A stretch of DNA of 64,000 bases from the NCBI GenBank assembly GCA_963801195.1, contig CAWDDX010000007.1:62001-126000 (forward strand), written 5' to 3'. The DNA comes from SZUA-36 sp963801195. GTDB lineage: Bacteria > Pseudomonadota > Gammaproteobacteria > Xanthomonadales > SZUA-36. The translations under genes were made by a program, and so were the position numbers. Positions 26,335-35,317 of the stretch are shown piece by piece; position 1 is the stretch's first letter; each line of letters starts with the position of its first letter. Below the pieces are notes generated by a model. That model made no database searches. It saw nothing but the letters and a program-made list of their open reading frames with translations, and was not told the DNA's origin.

Positions 26335-28047
26335 TTATTTAAAAGTCAGGCTGTTGTCTATATGCAGACCATCGGGACTCAGGCGCATCTCGACACGGGA
26401 ATATCCAAGCGCCTGCGCATAAGCTTGCTTCAGTGCATCGGCATATTCGTGAACCACTGCATTATCGTCCTCCGTGTCAAGTTGGAATTGGTCAGCGAAG
26501 GCTTCCTGCATGGCCATTTGTTTGCCCATGTCATACGACAGTGAGAAGAACGTGCCGTTAGCCTGCGATTTGGTGCGCATGAAACCGGCGAGATCCTTGG
26601 CGTTTTTTTCACCGACCGCAACACCGATGGCGTTCTCACCCATCAGTGCGAAAACATCGAAGCCGTCGACATGCATCATTTCCGAAGGAATTCTTACGGG
26701 TTCGGTCTGGTTGGCCAGGTCCAGGTCTTCGAAACCAGGCACCATCATGCTGGCCATGCCGACGAACATTTCAGGTTTCTCAACGTGGAGCGCCAGCAGT
26801 CCGTCGCCTTTTACAATAGTCTGTGACAGGTCTAAATCATTCAGCATGACGCGCACACCCAGCAGATTGTTGATCATCGGCGGCATCGGAATATTGAGCT
26901 GTTTCACAATTTGCTCTGCCTGGTCATTGAATTTTTGCAGGTTTTCACATTGATAAGGACTCGTAACGAGGGCAGTGGCCTTGTCGAGCACGAACTCACG
27001 CAATTTGCCTACCTTTATCGCCAGTGATGCAGAGAACAGGTAGTCGCCGGTCGTGGCAGGTGGAATATCCGATACCAGGGCGGTGAGGCCAGTGGCCAGC
27101 GAGTGCTCGATTTCCAGGTCATAGGCCATGTCAATTCTGTTGGCGGTCAGGCTCGTGGTGCCGGCCGTCAAACGCGGCGCCTTGTCGATCATTGATTTCA
27201 GTTCGGCGACGCAAACTGCATCGAGTGAGCCCAGTTCGGTATTCAACTCAGGTTCGAGAAAACCGCGTGTAAAGCTGCCGGGGTTCAGGAGTTCATCGGC
27301 GATTTTCCGAAAATCGACGATGCCCGATCCGTAAGCTGTATAGCCCTTGTCGCTATTCAGCTTGCCGAGCGTATTGCTCGAAGCCATGCTCTGAGCAGGC
27401 ATTTCCTGGCCGAGGAATGCGGCCAGCAGACTGTCTTCAGCCTTGACAGGAAAAACACTGAGCGCCAGTTGCTGGTCAAGGATGGCGATGTATACCGCCA
27501 CCGGCATGTCGTCTTCTGCAACACGCCAATACGTGGTGCCATTGAGTTCTTTCACGGGTAATTGGTAACCCAATTTTGTTTCAACCCGGGCGATCGCGTC
27601 TCGCAGTGCCTGTGCATCACCGAGGCCAACCCGGATAACCGGAAAAATACCCATAGCATAAAAAGCCTGGTGGGCATTCAGGGAAATACCAATTTTGTTC
27701 AGACTTTCCTTACTCACGCTGCCGCCCAATTCATCGAGCACGGCTGATGCCAGGCGGGCGATCGTGTTGTCCTCGTATTCACCCGACTGGTAGGCCGTCT
27801 GGAATTGACTGACCTGGTCCGACAAGACATCCATCACGGGCTGAAAACGTTCGACATAGGCATCGGTGACCTCTTCCGGCACCGTCTCAAGGTCGGCAAA
27901 TACGTAAGCCGTGTCGGCAGGAACGTAGGCGAGCAGGGGATTGGTATTCACCGGTGCGGCCACCACCGCTTCGTCAGCTTCCTTGTTGCACGCCGTTAAA
28001 AGTAAGGCTGAACTCAGAATCAATATGGATATTCGGCTAAATTTCAT
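26335..28047 (-). CDS. large hypothetical lipoprotein
   Basis: 570 residues. The lipobox LLLTAC sets the acylated Cys at residue 20 (MKFSRISILILSSALLLTAC). The mature protein starts NKEADEAVVAAPVNTNPLLA followed by YVPADTAYVFADLETVPEEV. No catalytic motif is seen. Regular patterns such as FADLETVP, DLDLANQTEPVRIPSEMMHV and a DGFDVFALMGENAIGVAVG stretch suggest a beta-rich extracytoplasmic fold like DUF3352-type proteins, but I do not recognise the family with confidence. It is monocistronic, bounded by a terminator on its 3' side, and lies upstream of the pntAB terminator. Confidence 0.6.
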   Translation of the reverse strand: MKFSRISILILSSALLLTACNKEADEAVVAAPVNTNPLLAYVPADTAYVFADLETVPEEVTDAYVERFQPVMDVLSDQVSQFQTAYQSGEYEDNTIARLASAVLDELGGSVSKESLNKIGISLNAHQAFYAMGIFPVIRVGLGDAQALRDAIARVETKLGYQLPVKELNGTTYWRVAEDDMPVAVYIAILDQQLALSVFPVKAEDSLLAAFLGQEMPAQSMASSNTLGKLNSDKGYTAYGSGIVDFRKIADELLNPGSFTRGFLEPELNTELGSLDAVCVAELKSMIDKAPRLTAGTTSLTANRIDMAYDLEIEHSLATGLTALVSDIPPATTGDYLFSASLAIKVGKLREFVLDKATALVTSPYQCENLQKFNDQAEQIVKQLNIPMPPMINNLLGVRVMLNDLDLSQTIVKGDGLLALHVEKPEMFVGMASMMVPGFEDLDLANQTEPVRIPSEMMHVDGFDVFALMGENAIGVAVGEKNAKDLAGFMRTKSQANGTFFSLSYDMGKQMAMQEAFADQFQLDTEDDNAVVHEYADALKQAYAQALGYSRVEMRLSPDGLHIDNSLTFK

Positions 28048-28130
28048 GGTCGGAATGTCCTGTAAACGGGTTATGTTTAGGTGTTATACCACAGTAGAAC
28101 ACTAAAGACAATAACTTTTACGGCCCTGAA

Positions 28131-28164
28131 TAAAAAAACCCCCGACGCCTGCGCGTTGGGGGTT
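28131..28164 (-). terminator. strong intrinsic terminator of pntAB
   Basis: On the minus strand AACCCCC (with AA/CGC continuing the stem) pairs with GGGGGTT around a 4-nt loop, a 12-bp stem with one G-U pair, followed by TTTTTTTA. It lies 26 nt after the pntB stop. Confidence 0.9.
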
Positions 28165-28189
28165 AGTTTAAGCGGGGTCTTTGATCCGG

Positions 28190-29599
28190 CTAAAGCGACT
28201 TGAATACCTTCTCGAGGGTGTCCTTGGCGTCGCCAAACAACATGCGGGTGTTGTCGAGGAAAAACAGTGGGTTTTGCACACCCGCGTATCCGGTCGCCAT
28301 ACTGCGTTTGAGTACGATCGTGGTCTTGCCCTTCCAGCATTCCAGCACCGGCATGCCGCCGATCGGACCTTCGGGGTCGGTCAATGCCGACGGATTGACG
28401 ATATCATTTGCGCCGATGACGATCGACACATCCACTTTCGGGAAGTCATCGTTGATCTCGTCCATCTCGAACACGATATCGTAGGGAACCTTGGCCTCGG
28501 CCAGAAGCACGTTCATGTGGCCAGGCATGCGTCCCGCTACAGGGTGAATACCAAAGCGCACATTGACACCCTTCGCTCGCAGGGTCTTTGTTATTTCAAA
28601 CACGATGTGCTGTGCCTGTGCGACCGCCATACCATAGCCGGGAATGATCATCACTTCCTTGGAGTCGTTGAGCATTTCTGCGGTATCCTCGGCGCTGATG
28701 GCAACCACCTCACCCTGATCTTCGCCCGCAGCAGCGACCGCTCCGCCACCGGTGCCGAAGCCACCGGCGATGACGGCCAGGAACTTGCGGTTCATCGCGC
28801 GACACATGATGTAGCTCAGGATCGCACCACTCGAACCGACCAGTGCACCGGTGACGATCAGCAGATCATTGCCGAGCATGAAGCCCGTGGCTGCCGCCGC
28901 CCAACCCGAGTAACTGTTGAGCATGGATACCACGACCGGCATGTCCGCTCCGCCGATGGCCATGACCATGTGAACACCGAACACCAGTGCAATGGCGGTC
29001 ATGATGATGAGCGGTTGTATGCCGGCGCCCGCAGCTGATTGCAACACAAACTGGTATCCGAACCAGACGGCGGCAAGCAGCAAAGCGAGATTCAGCCAGT
29101 GTCGTGCCGGCAGGGTCAGCGGTTTGCCGCTCATGCGTCCAGACAACTTGCCGAACGCGATCACCGAGCCCGAAAAGGTCACTGCACCGATGAGAACACC
29201 GAGATAGGTCTCGATGTCATGAATGGTCAGTTCGACGCCCACGTAATGCGATAGCCTGCCCGGATCCATGAAGTTGGCAAAACCAACGGCCACCGCGGCA
29301 GCGCCAACCAGGCTGTGCAGGATGGCGACGAGTTCAGGCATCTGGGTCATCTGTACACGACGTGCGGCGAAAAGGCCGATACTGCCGCCAATGACCAGCG
29401 CCACCAGCAACAAGCCATAGGCGTCTGCGCCGACCCTGGGTCCAAAAATCGTCGCGACCAGGGCAATCGTCATACCGATGACGCCGTACCAATTGCCCCG
29501 CCTGGCGGTTTCCTGGTTTGAAAGCCCGCCGAGTGCGAGGATGAAGAGGATGGTCGCAATGATATACGACATCGCAATAATTCCGGTGTTGATAGTCAT
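28190..29599 (-). CDS. pntB: NAD(P) transhydrogenase subunit beta
   Basis: 469 residues from the ATG at 29599, which has a GAGG ribosome site 6 nt upstream. About eight to nine helices (AMSYIIATILFILALGGLSN onwards) are followed by the NADP(H)-binding domain III (from about 280) with VMIIPGYGMAVAQAQHIVFE, VRFGIHPVAGRMPGHMNVLL and VSIVIGANDIVNPSALTDPE. With PntA it forms the proton-translocating transhydrogenase that makes NADPH from NADH. The gene follows pntA after 7 nt. Confidence 0.95.
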   Translation of the reverse strand: MTINTGIIAMSYIIATILFILALGGLSNQETARRGNWYGVIGMTIALVATIFGPRVGADAYGLLLVALVIGGSIGLFAARRVQMTQMPELVAILHSLVGAAAVAVGFANFMDPGRLSHYVGVELTIHDIETYLGVLIGAVTFSGSVIAFGKLSGRMSGKPLTLPARHWLNLALLLAAVWFGYQFVLQSAAGAGIQPLIIMTAIALVFGVHMVMAIGGADMPVVVSMLNSYSGWAAAATGFMLGNDLLIVTGALVGSSGAILSYIMCRAMNRKFLAVIAGGFGTGGGAVAAAGEDQGEVVAISAEDTAEMLNDSKEVMIIPGYGMAVAQAQHIVFEITKTLRAKGVNVRFGIHPVAGRMPGHMNVLLAEAKVPYDIVFEMDEINDDFPKVDVSIVIGANDIVNPSALTDPEGPIGGMPVLECWKGKTTIVLKRSMATGYAGVQNPLFFLDNTRMLFGDAKDTLEKVFKSL

Positions 29600-29606
29600 G
29601 ACAACC

Positions 29607-31136
29607 TCACTTCCTGAACATTTCGAGCATGCGACGGGTGACAGCGAAACCACCCACGATATTGATACTGGCTATTGCCGCGGTCGCGATGGCGATCCAC
29701 TTGATCGTCTCGCTCTCTGAACTGACCTGCAGCAATGCGCCGATGATGATGATGCTTGAAATCGCATTGGTAACGCTCATCAGCGGTGTGTGCAAGGCGG
29801 CGGTAACGTTCCAGATCACCATGTAGCCAACGAAACAGGCCAGAACGAACACGGTGAAGTGCGCCATGAAAGAGGTTGGTGCGACGGCACCCAGTCCCAA
29901 TAAACCAAGACCGGCGATGACCATGCCGATGATGGGGCCCCAGACAGATGGTTTTTTCTTCTCAACCACCGGTGGGGGCGCAGGTTTTACCTTGGGCTTG
30001 GCAGCCGACAATTTTGGCGCCGGTGGCGGCCAGGTCGTTTTACCATCCAGGCAGATAGTGGCGCCGCGGATAACCTCGTCTTCCATGTCGACCACGATCT
30101 TGCCGTCTTTCTCCGGCGTCAGGTCGGTCAACAGGTGGCGCAGGTTGGTCCCGTATAACTGGCTTGACTGGGACGCCAGGCGGCTGGGCAGGTCGGTGTA
30201 TCCGATCAGGGTAACGCCCGCGTGACTGGCGATTTCGCCGGGTACGGTCATTTCGCAGTTGCCGCCCTGTTCGGCGGCCAGGTCGACGACCACGCTGCCG
30301 TCCTTCATGGACTCGACCATTTCTTTTGTTATCAGGCGCGGCGCCGGTTTGCCCGGGATCAGCGCCGTGGTGATGATGATGTCCACGTCTTTGGCCTGCT
30401 CGGCGAACAGGGCCATTTCGGCCTTGATGAATTCGTCGCTCATGACCTTGGCGTAACCGCCTTCACCCGAGCCGTCCTCGTCTGCGAAATCCAGCATCAG
30501 GAACTCGGCGCCCATGCTCTCGATCTGTTCCTTGACTTCCGGGCGGGTATCGAATGAACGCACGATAGCGCCCATGCTCTGCGCGGCGCCAATGGCAGCA
30601 AGGCCGGCGACACCGGCACCAATGACCAGAACCTTGGCCGGCGGCACCTTGCCCGCAGCGGTGATCTGACCGGTGAAGAATCGTCCAAAATGCTGCGCGG
30701 CTTCAACAACGGCCCGGTAGCCTGCGATATTTGCCATAGAACTGAGCGCATCCATTTTCTGCGCGCGTGAAATGCGCGGGATGCTGTCCATGGCGATCGC
30801 CGTGACGCCCTGGTCGGTCAGTTGCTTGAGCAGTTCCGGGTTCTGCGCGGGCCACAGGAAGCAGATCAGCGTTTGACCGGCTTTCAGTAATGCAGCCTCT
30901 TCATCAGAAGGGCCACGCACCTTCATAACGATGTCTGAATCGCGCCAGATCTCTTCTGCAGTGGCTATGCTGCATCCGACCGCCTCATAGCTCGCGTCAG
31001 AAAAATTTGCAGCGGCACCCGCATTGGATTCAACCGCAACATCAAAACCCAGTTTCATTAACTGGGCGGAAACTTCTGGGGTGGTGGCTACGCGCTTTTC
31101 ACCAGCGAATAACTCCCTCGGTACGCCGATTCTCAT
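29607..31136 (-). CDS. pntA: NAD(P) transhydrogenase subunit alpha
   Basis: 509 residues, the single-chain (E. coli-type) PntA. The NAD(H)-binding domain I (1 to about 370) has MRIGVPRELFAGEKRVATTP at the start and the Rossmann motif VLVIGAGVAGLAAIGAAQSM followed by G. A Pro/Lys-rich linker (about 375-410, PPPAPKLSAAKPKVKPAPPP) leads to four helices that belong to the membrane domain. In many Alphaproteobacteria the two halves are separate genes; here they are fused. The first helix begins near GPIIGMVIAGLGLLG. Confidence 0.95.
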   Translation of the reverse strand: MRIGVPRELFAGEKRVATTPEVSAQLMKLGFDVAVESNAGAAANFSDASYEAVGCSIATAEEIWRDSDIVMKVRGPSDEEAALLKAGQTLICFLWPAQNPELLKQLTDQGVTAIAMDSIPRISRAQKMDALSSMANIAGYRAVVEAAQHFGRFFTGQITAAGKVPPAKVLVIGAGVAGLAAIGAAQSMGAIVRSFDTRPEVKEQIESMGAEFLMLDFADEDGSGEGGYAKVMSDEFIKAEMALFAEQAKDVDIIITTALIPGKPAPRLITKEMVESMKDGSVVVDLAAEQGGNCEMTVPGEIASHAGVTLIGYTDLPSRLASQSSQLYGTNLRHLLTDLTPEKDGKIVVDMEDEVIRGATICLDGKTTWPPPAPKLSAAKPKVKPAPPPVVEKKKPSVWGPIIGMVIAGLGLLGLGAVAPTSFMAHFTVFVLACFVGYMVIWNVTAALHTPLMSVTNAISSIIIIGALLQVSSESETIKWIAIATAAIASINIVGGFAVTRRMLEMFRK

Positions 31137-31356
31137 AAAAAATCTCCGGATGATTTGCCTTTTAAAGCCTGGATTACTTCAATCAATGATCTATTTCTTC
31201 TGTTATTACAGTCATTCAAACAAAAATGGCTGGCTGAAAATTCAAGTTGAACGCGAGTATACTAACAAAAATCGGCATTTCTACGATCTAGGTCAATAAT
31301 TCCGCATTGAATCCAAATTTCTTCTGATTCAACACGTCCCTCAATCCAAATTGCCG

Positions 31357-32031
31357 TTATTTAAGGTGTGCCTGGTCAAGCTGAACGCGCAACATCTCCA
31401 GCCTTTCCAGCGTACCGACGTCGTGCCAGTGACCCGTGTAGATTTCGCCGGTCACCCGGTGCTTCGTCATCGCCGCCTGTAACAGGGGTACCACCGAGAA
31501 ATTGCCATCGTCTGCGGATTCGAAAAACCGTGGGTGATATACGCTGATGCCGCTGAAGGTGTGGCGCGCCTGTCCATCCGCAATGACATAACCGCCCTCG
31601 AGCGAGAAATCGCCAGCGGGGTTGTGAGCCGGGTTGGGTACCAGCACGAGGTGGGCATAATCACACTTGATCGATCTCAGCCTCGCCAGCGGATAGGTGC
31701 TGAATACATCGCCGTTGATCACGGCAAACGGCGACTCGCCCAACAGCCCTAAAGCCTGTTTGATACCGCCGCCGGTGCCCAGCGCGCCGGGCGGTTCGGA
31801 TGAGTAATGGATATGCAATCCCCAGTTGGAACCACTGCCGAGTGTCTGGCGAAGCGTGTCGCCGAGGTGGGACAGGTTGATGACAACTTCGCGAAACCCG
31901 GCCGTCGCGAGACCTTCGAGGTGATGTTCTATCAGAGGCTTGCCGCCGGCCTGCAGCAGGGGTTTGGGTGTCGTATCCGTCAGTGGCCGCAGACGTTCGC
32001 CGCGTCCGGCTGCCAATATCATGGCGCGCAT
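31357..32031 (-). CDS. murU: N-acetylmuramate alpha-1-phosphate uridylyltransferase
   Basis: About 224 residues from the ATG at 32031; the longer frame to 32223 is antisense-like inside amgK. The nucleotidyltransferase motif is MILAAGRGERLRPLTDTTPK, and the metal Asp is in PFAVINGDVFSTY. Its start overlaps the amgK stop by 13 nt, so the pair is translationally coupled. AmgK and MurU together turn recovered MurNAc into UDP-MurNAc, bypassing MurA/MurB and thus fosfomycin. Confidence 0.88.
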   Translation of the reverse strand: MRAMILAAGRGERLRPLTDTTPKPLLQAGGKPLIEHHLEGLATAGFREVVINLSHLGDTLRQTLGSGSNWGLHIHYSSEPPGALGTGGGIKQALGLLGESPFAVINGDVFSTYPLARLRSIKCDYAHLVLVPNPAHNPAGDFSLEGGYVIADGQARHTFSGISVYHPRFFESADDGNFSVVPLLQAAMTKHRVTGEIYTGHWHDVGTLERLEMLRVQLDQAHLK

Positions 32032-33014
32032 TCTGGCCGCTCCATGAATCCCAGTATGTCTGCAAACTCGGGGTAAAGACGCAGGGTTTCGGTAAGATAG
32101 GCGTAAAAACGCGGGATCATTTCCAGGTAACCTCTCTTGCCATCCCGGTAGTGGAGCCGGGCGAAAATACCGACAATTTTGAAGTTGCGCTGCATGCCCA
32201 TCAGGTCGCAATAACGCCGCCAACGCAGTGGCTCCATGTCAAGGCGGAATTTGAGACGTATCTCCTCCATCCAGCGTTCGATGCGCGGTCGCGGCCAACT
32301 GATGTAGCGATCCCAGACCAGTGAAATGAAGTCATAACTGACGGGACCCTTGACGGCATCCTGATAATCGATGATGCCGATGCCGTCGGCGCCGATGGCC
32401 AGCAGGTTACAGGAATGAAAATCCCGGTGGACAAATGTCTGTGGCTGGTCCAGTGCCGAGTCGATGACACATCTGCAAAACTTGTCCCAGGTCTCGTCCG
32501 GAAGATTGCGGCAGGTTATCTTGCGGTAGTGTCCCAGGTACCACTCCGGGAAAAGATCCATGTCCCTGCGCAATTTCCGGTAGTCGAACGCGGGCAGACC
32601 ACAGCTGTCAACTTTCAGTGCCAGTGTCGTCAACATGTCAAACAATGCGGGAAACAGCAAATCAGAATTATCCTCGCACAGTAAATCGCGATAAAGACCA
32701 TCGCCGAGGTCTTCCAGCAGCAGGTAACCATTGGCAGTATCCGCGTGAAAAATATCCGGCGCATGCAGACCGGCTGCCCGCAGACGCTCACCGATTGCCA
32801 TAAAAGGCCCGACATCTTCCCCGGGTGGCGGGGCGTCCATCAGGATCCGCGATTCACCCTGTACCTGGACCCTGAAATAACGCCGGAAACTGGCGTCACC
32901 AGCGACATTTATCATTTCAGCCTGAGGATCAGCACCCAACTCCCGCAGCCAGAGACGGGCATTTTCAAGACGCAGGTCCGTCACCGGAGACACTATTGCA
33001 GCGGATATTTCCAT
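32019..33014 (-). CDS. amgK: N-acetylmuramate/N-acetylglucosamine kinase AmgK
   Basis: 331 residues, an aminoglycoside-phosphotransferase (APH) fold. The catalytic loop is FVHRDFHSCNLL with a DFG-like IGIIDYQDAVKG, and the nucleotide loop is GDASFRRYFRVQ. It phosphorylates the anomeric position of MurNAc (and GlcNAc), feeding MurU next to it. It is divergent from the SUF operon; the intergenic space holds a palindromic candidate operator. Confidence 0.88.
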   Translation of the reverse strand: MEISAAIVSPVTDLRLENARLWLRELGADPQAEMINVAGDASFRRYFRVQVQGESRILMDAPPPGEDVGPFMAIGERLRAAGLHAPDIFHADTANGYLLLEDLGDGLYRDLLCEDNSDLLFPALFDMLTTLALKVDSCGLPAFDYRKLRRDMDLFPEWYLGHYRKITCRNLPDETWDKFCRCVIDSALDQPQTFVHRDFHSCNLLAIGADGIGIIDYQDAVKGPVSYDFISLVWDRYISWPRPRIERWMEEIRLKFRLDMEPLRWRRYCDLMGMQRNFKIVGIFARLHYRDGKRGYLEMIPRFYAYLTETLRLYPEFADILGFMERPECAP

Positions 33015-33070
33015 GGGGATGAATTTTGCCGTAAACCGGCCCGCGATGAAACGTCGGCGTCAGTTTTTTT

Positions 33071-33095
33071 ATATGGTACTAATATGGTACTATAT
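33071..33095. promoter_or_regulatory. imperfect palindrome, candidate Fe-S regulator site
   Basis: A 25-bp near-palindrome (19 of 25 positions self-complementary) contains the decamer TATGGTACTA twice in a row. It lies in the 125-bp space between amgK and the Rrf2-type regulator gene, where a SUF operon promoter would be. Autoregulation by the adjacent regulator is the natural guess. The site does not clearly match published IscR type 1 or type 2 consensus. Confidence 0.4.
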
Positions 33096-33139
33096 GAAGA
33101 ACAGCTTAGTGAGTTGCGCGTCGGAGTTTTGGTCAAGGT

Positions 33140-33586
33140 ATGTTACGCATCAGCAAAATGACAGATTACGCCATCATGGTGATGGTCGAGTTGAATGCTT
33201 CGAGGGGTGAGGTGCTGACCGCACAGGCGCTTGCAGAACGTTCCCGCCTGGAGCTGCCGACGGTTAGTAAGGTATTGAAAATGCTTGTTAAAATGAGCCT
33301 TGTTGATTCCTATCGCGGTGCCAGTGGCGGCTACCGGCTTGAACGCAGGGCAAAGGATATAAGCGTTGCTGAAATTATTGCCGCCATTGAAGGTCCGATT
33401 GCAATGACCGAGTGCAGCGTCGAAGAAGGTCTGTGCGCGCAGGAGGCCATCTGCAGTTTGCGTGGAAACTGGCAACGAATTTCCATTGCGGTTGCAAAAG
33501 CGATGGAAGGTGTATCACTGGCGGAGATGGCGCAACCGGTCAAGCCGGGGACGGGACCTTTACACATCACCACGCTGAATGCGTGA
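33140..33586 (+). CDS. Rrf2-family SUF regulator (IscR/SufR-like)
   Basis: 148 residues. The winged helix starts MLRISKMTDYAIMVMVELNA, the recognition region is LELPTVSKVLKMLVKMSLVD, and the wing is GASGGYRLERRA. Three conserved Cys (92, 99 and 105 in CSVEEGLCAQEAIC) should bind an Fe-S cluster. It heads the sufBCDS operon with a 36-bp gap. Known SUF-associated Rrf2 proteins control their own operon according to cluster status, most likely through the palindrome upstream. Confidence 0.88.
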   Translation: MLRISKMTDYAIMVMVELNASRGEVLTAQALAERSRLELPTVSKVLKMLVKMSLVDSYRGASGGYRLERRAKDISVAEIIAAIEGPIAMTECSVEEGLCAQEAICSLRGNWQRISIAVAKAMEGVSLAEMAQPVKPGTGPLHITTLNA

Positions 33587-33622
33587 CCTCATTAAACAGA
33601 GTGAAATGGATTTATTAGAGAT

Positions 33623-35080
33623 ATGAGCGGCGAAACATCCACCATCGACAAAATGGTCGAGCAAAAATACCGGCATGGTTTTGTAACGGATATTGATTCC
33701 GATACCCTGCCACCGGGTTTATCAGCAGACGTGATCAGGGCGATTTCAGCGCGTAAGAATGAGCCTGAGTGGTTGCTTGAATGGCGTCTGAATGCATTTA
33801 AGCATTGGCTAGAGATGGAGCAGCCTGATTGGGCGCACTTGAAAATTGACGCCATCGATTTCCAGGCCATCTCATATTTTTCCGAACCCAGATCGGATAA
33901 AGACCGGCCGAAAAGCCTCGATGAAGTCGATCCCAAGCTACTGGAAACCTATGACAAGCTGGGCGTACCCATGCACGAGCGCGCCCGCCTGGCGGGTGTG
34001 GTGGGTGTGGCGGTGGATGCCGTGTTTGATTCCGTTTCCGTGGGCACGACGTTCAAGGCCGAATTGCGCAAGGCAGGTGTAATTTTCTGCTCGTTCTCAG
34101 AAGCGGTGCAGGACCATCCCGAGCTGGTGCAGAAGTACCTGGGCTCGGTGGTGCCACAGCGCGATAATTTTTTCGCCGCCCTCAATAGCGCGGTATTCAC
34201 CGACGGCAGCTTTGTATTCATCCCCAAAGGCGTCCGCTGTCCAATGGAGTTATCGACCTACTTCCGCATCAATGCCGCGGAAACCGGCCAGTTTGAACGT
34301 ACGCTGATCGTTGCCGAGGAAAGCAGCCATGTCAGCTATCTCGAGGGCTGCACGGCGCCCATGCGTGATAAAAACCAGTTGCACGCCGCGGTGGTGGAAC
34401 TGGTGGCGCTGGAAGACGCCAATATCAAGTACTCCACGGTTCAAAACTGGTATCCGGGCGATGAAAATGGCAAGGGTGGTATCTACAATTTTGTCACCAA
34501 GCGGGGAGATTGCCGTGGCGCACGCTCGCGTATTTCCTGGACGCAGGTCGAAACGGGTTCAGCGATCACCTGGAAGTATCCGAGCTGTATCCTGCGTGGC
34601 GATGATTCCGTCGGCGAATTCTACTCGGTGGCCCTGACCAACAATTACCAGCAGGCCGATACCGGCACCAAGATGATCCACATCGGCCGCAATACGCGCA
34701 GCAAGATCATTTCCAAGGGTATCTCCGCCGGTCACGGGCAAAATGCCTACCGCGGCCTGGTGCGGGTGACCCCGAGGGCCGTGAACGCACGCAATTACAC
34801 CCAGTGTGACTCGATGCTCATTGGCAAAAACTGCGGGGCGCACACTTTTCCGTACATCGAAGTACGACACCCGACCGCCAAGGTCGAGCACGAAGCGACG
34901 ACATCGAGAATTGGTGAAGACCAGCTGTTTTATTGCCTGCAGCGCGGGATTTCCGAGGAAGACGCCGTTTCCATGATCGTCGACGGATTCTGCAAGCAGG
35001 TTTTCAGGGAACTGCCGATGGAGTTTGCCGTCGAGGCCAAGGCTTTGCTGGAAGTCAGTCTCGAAGGCGCCGTGGGCTAG
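33623..35080 (+). CDS. sufB: Fe-S cluster assembly protein SufB
   Basis: 485 residues, typical for SufB. Motifs include RKNEPEWLLEWRLNAFKHWL, the SufBD core with VVPQRDNFFAALNSAVFTDG, the PYIEVRHPTAKVEHEATTSR motif and the closing ALLEVSLEGAVG. SufB is the main scaffold subunit of SufBC2D, on which [4Fe-4S] clusters are built. The TAG stop is the outer edge of the inverted-repeat element at 35077-35243. Confidence 0.95.
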   Translation: MSGETSTIDKMVEQKYRHGFVTDIDSDTLPPGLSADVIRAISARKNEPEWLLEWRLNAFKHWLEMEQPDWAHLKIDAIDFQAISYFSEPRSDKDRPKSLDEVDPKLLETYDKLGVPMHERARLAGVVGVAVDAVFDSVSVGTTFKAELRKAGVIFCSFSEAVQDHPELVQKYLGSVVPQRDNFFAALNSAVFTDGSFVFIPKGVRCPMELSTYFRINAAETGQFERTLIVAEESSHVSYLEGCTAPMRDKNQLHAAVVELVALEDANIKYSTVQNWYPGDENGKGGIYNFVTKRGDCRGARSRISWTQVETGSAITWKYPSCILRGDDSVGEFYSVALTNNYQQADTGTKMIHIGRNTRSKIISKGISAGHGQNAYRGLVRVTPRAVNARNYTQCDSMLIGKNCGAHTFPYIEVRHPTAKVEHEATTSRIGEDQLFYCLQRGISEEDAVSMIVDGFCKQVFRELPMEFAVEAKALLEVSLEGAVG

Positions 35081-35243
35081 CAGTCTGTCGGACTTAACAT
35101 GATCTACTGCGAAAAACCCGAACTTGGCCAGATTTCCCGATCTTTTTCGTTAAATAGCGGTGCTATTCGCCTCAAAAGATCGAAAAATCTATCTCAAATC
35201 GGATTTCCCTCGTTACGATCGGTCAAGTCCGACAGACTGCTAG
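35077..35243. mobile_element. 167-bp non-coding element with 19-bp perfect inverted ends
   Basis: The left end CTAGCAGTCTGTCGGACTT (35077-35095) and right end AAGTCCGACAGACTGCTAG (35225-35243) are exact reverse complements. Nested palindromes lie inside: CGATCTTTT pairs with AAAAGATCG, and AATAGC-GGT-GCTATT forms a hairpin in the centre. No ORF of its own is present. The layout fits a MITE-like or REPIN-like non-autonomous repeat. It is inserted between sufB and sufC, and its outer bases supply the sufB stop codon. No other copy was found in this window by eye. Confidence 0.6.
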
Positions 35244-35317
35244 GCCGGATATTTCACCAGGTAACGGCTGGACCGGGGTCCGGCCACTCAAGTGACACAA
35301 AGGAACGAATCAAAACC

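Noticed and set aside
28181..29038. Plus-strand ORF of about 285 codons
   Set aside because: It is antisense to pntB, whose protein is clear, and is His/Arg-rich as shadow frames usually are.
32032..32223. Longer murU reading frame
   Set aside because: The upstream part runs inside amgK and has an unlikely composition; the ATG at 32031 gives the exact family start.
35099..35317. Longer sufC start inside the inverted-repeat element
   Set aside because: SufC family proteins start at MSTLLKITNL (35318); the extra residues come from the repeat.
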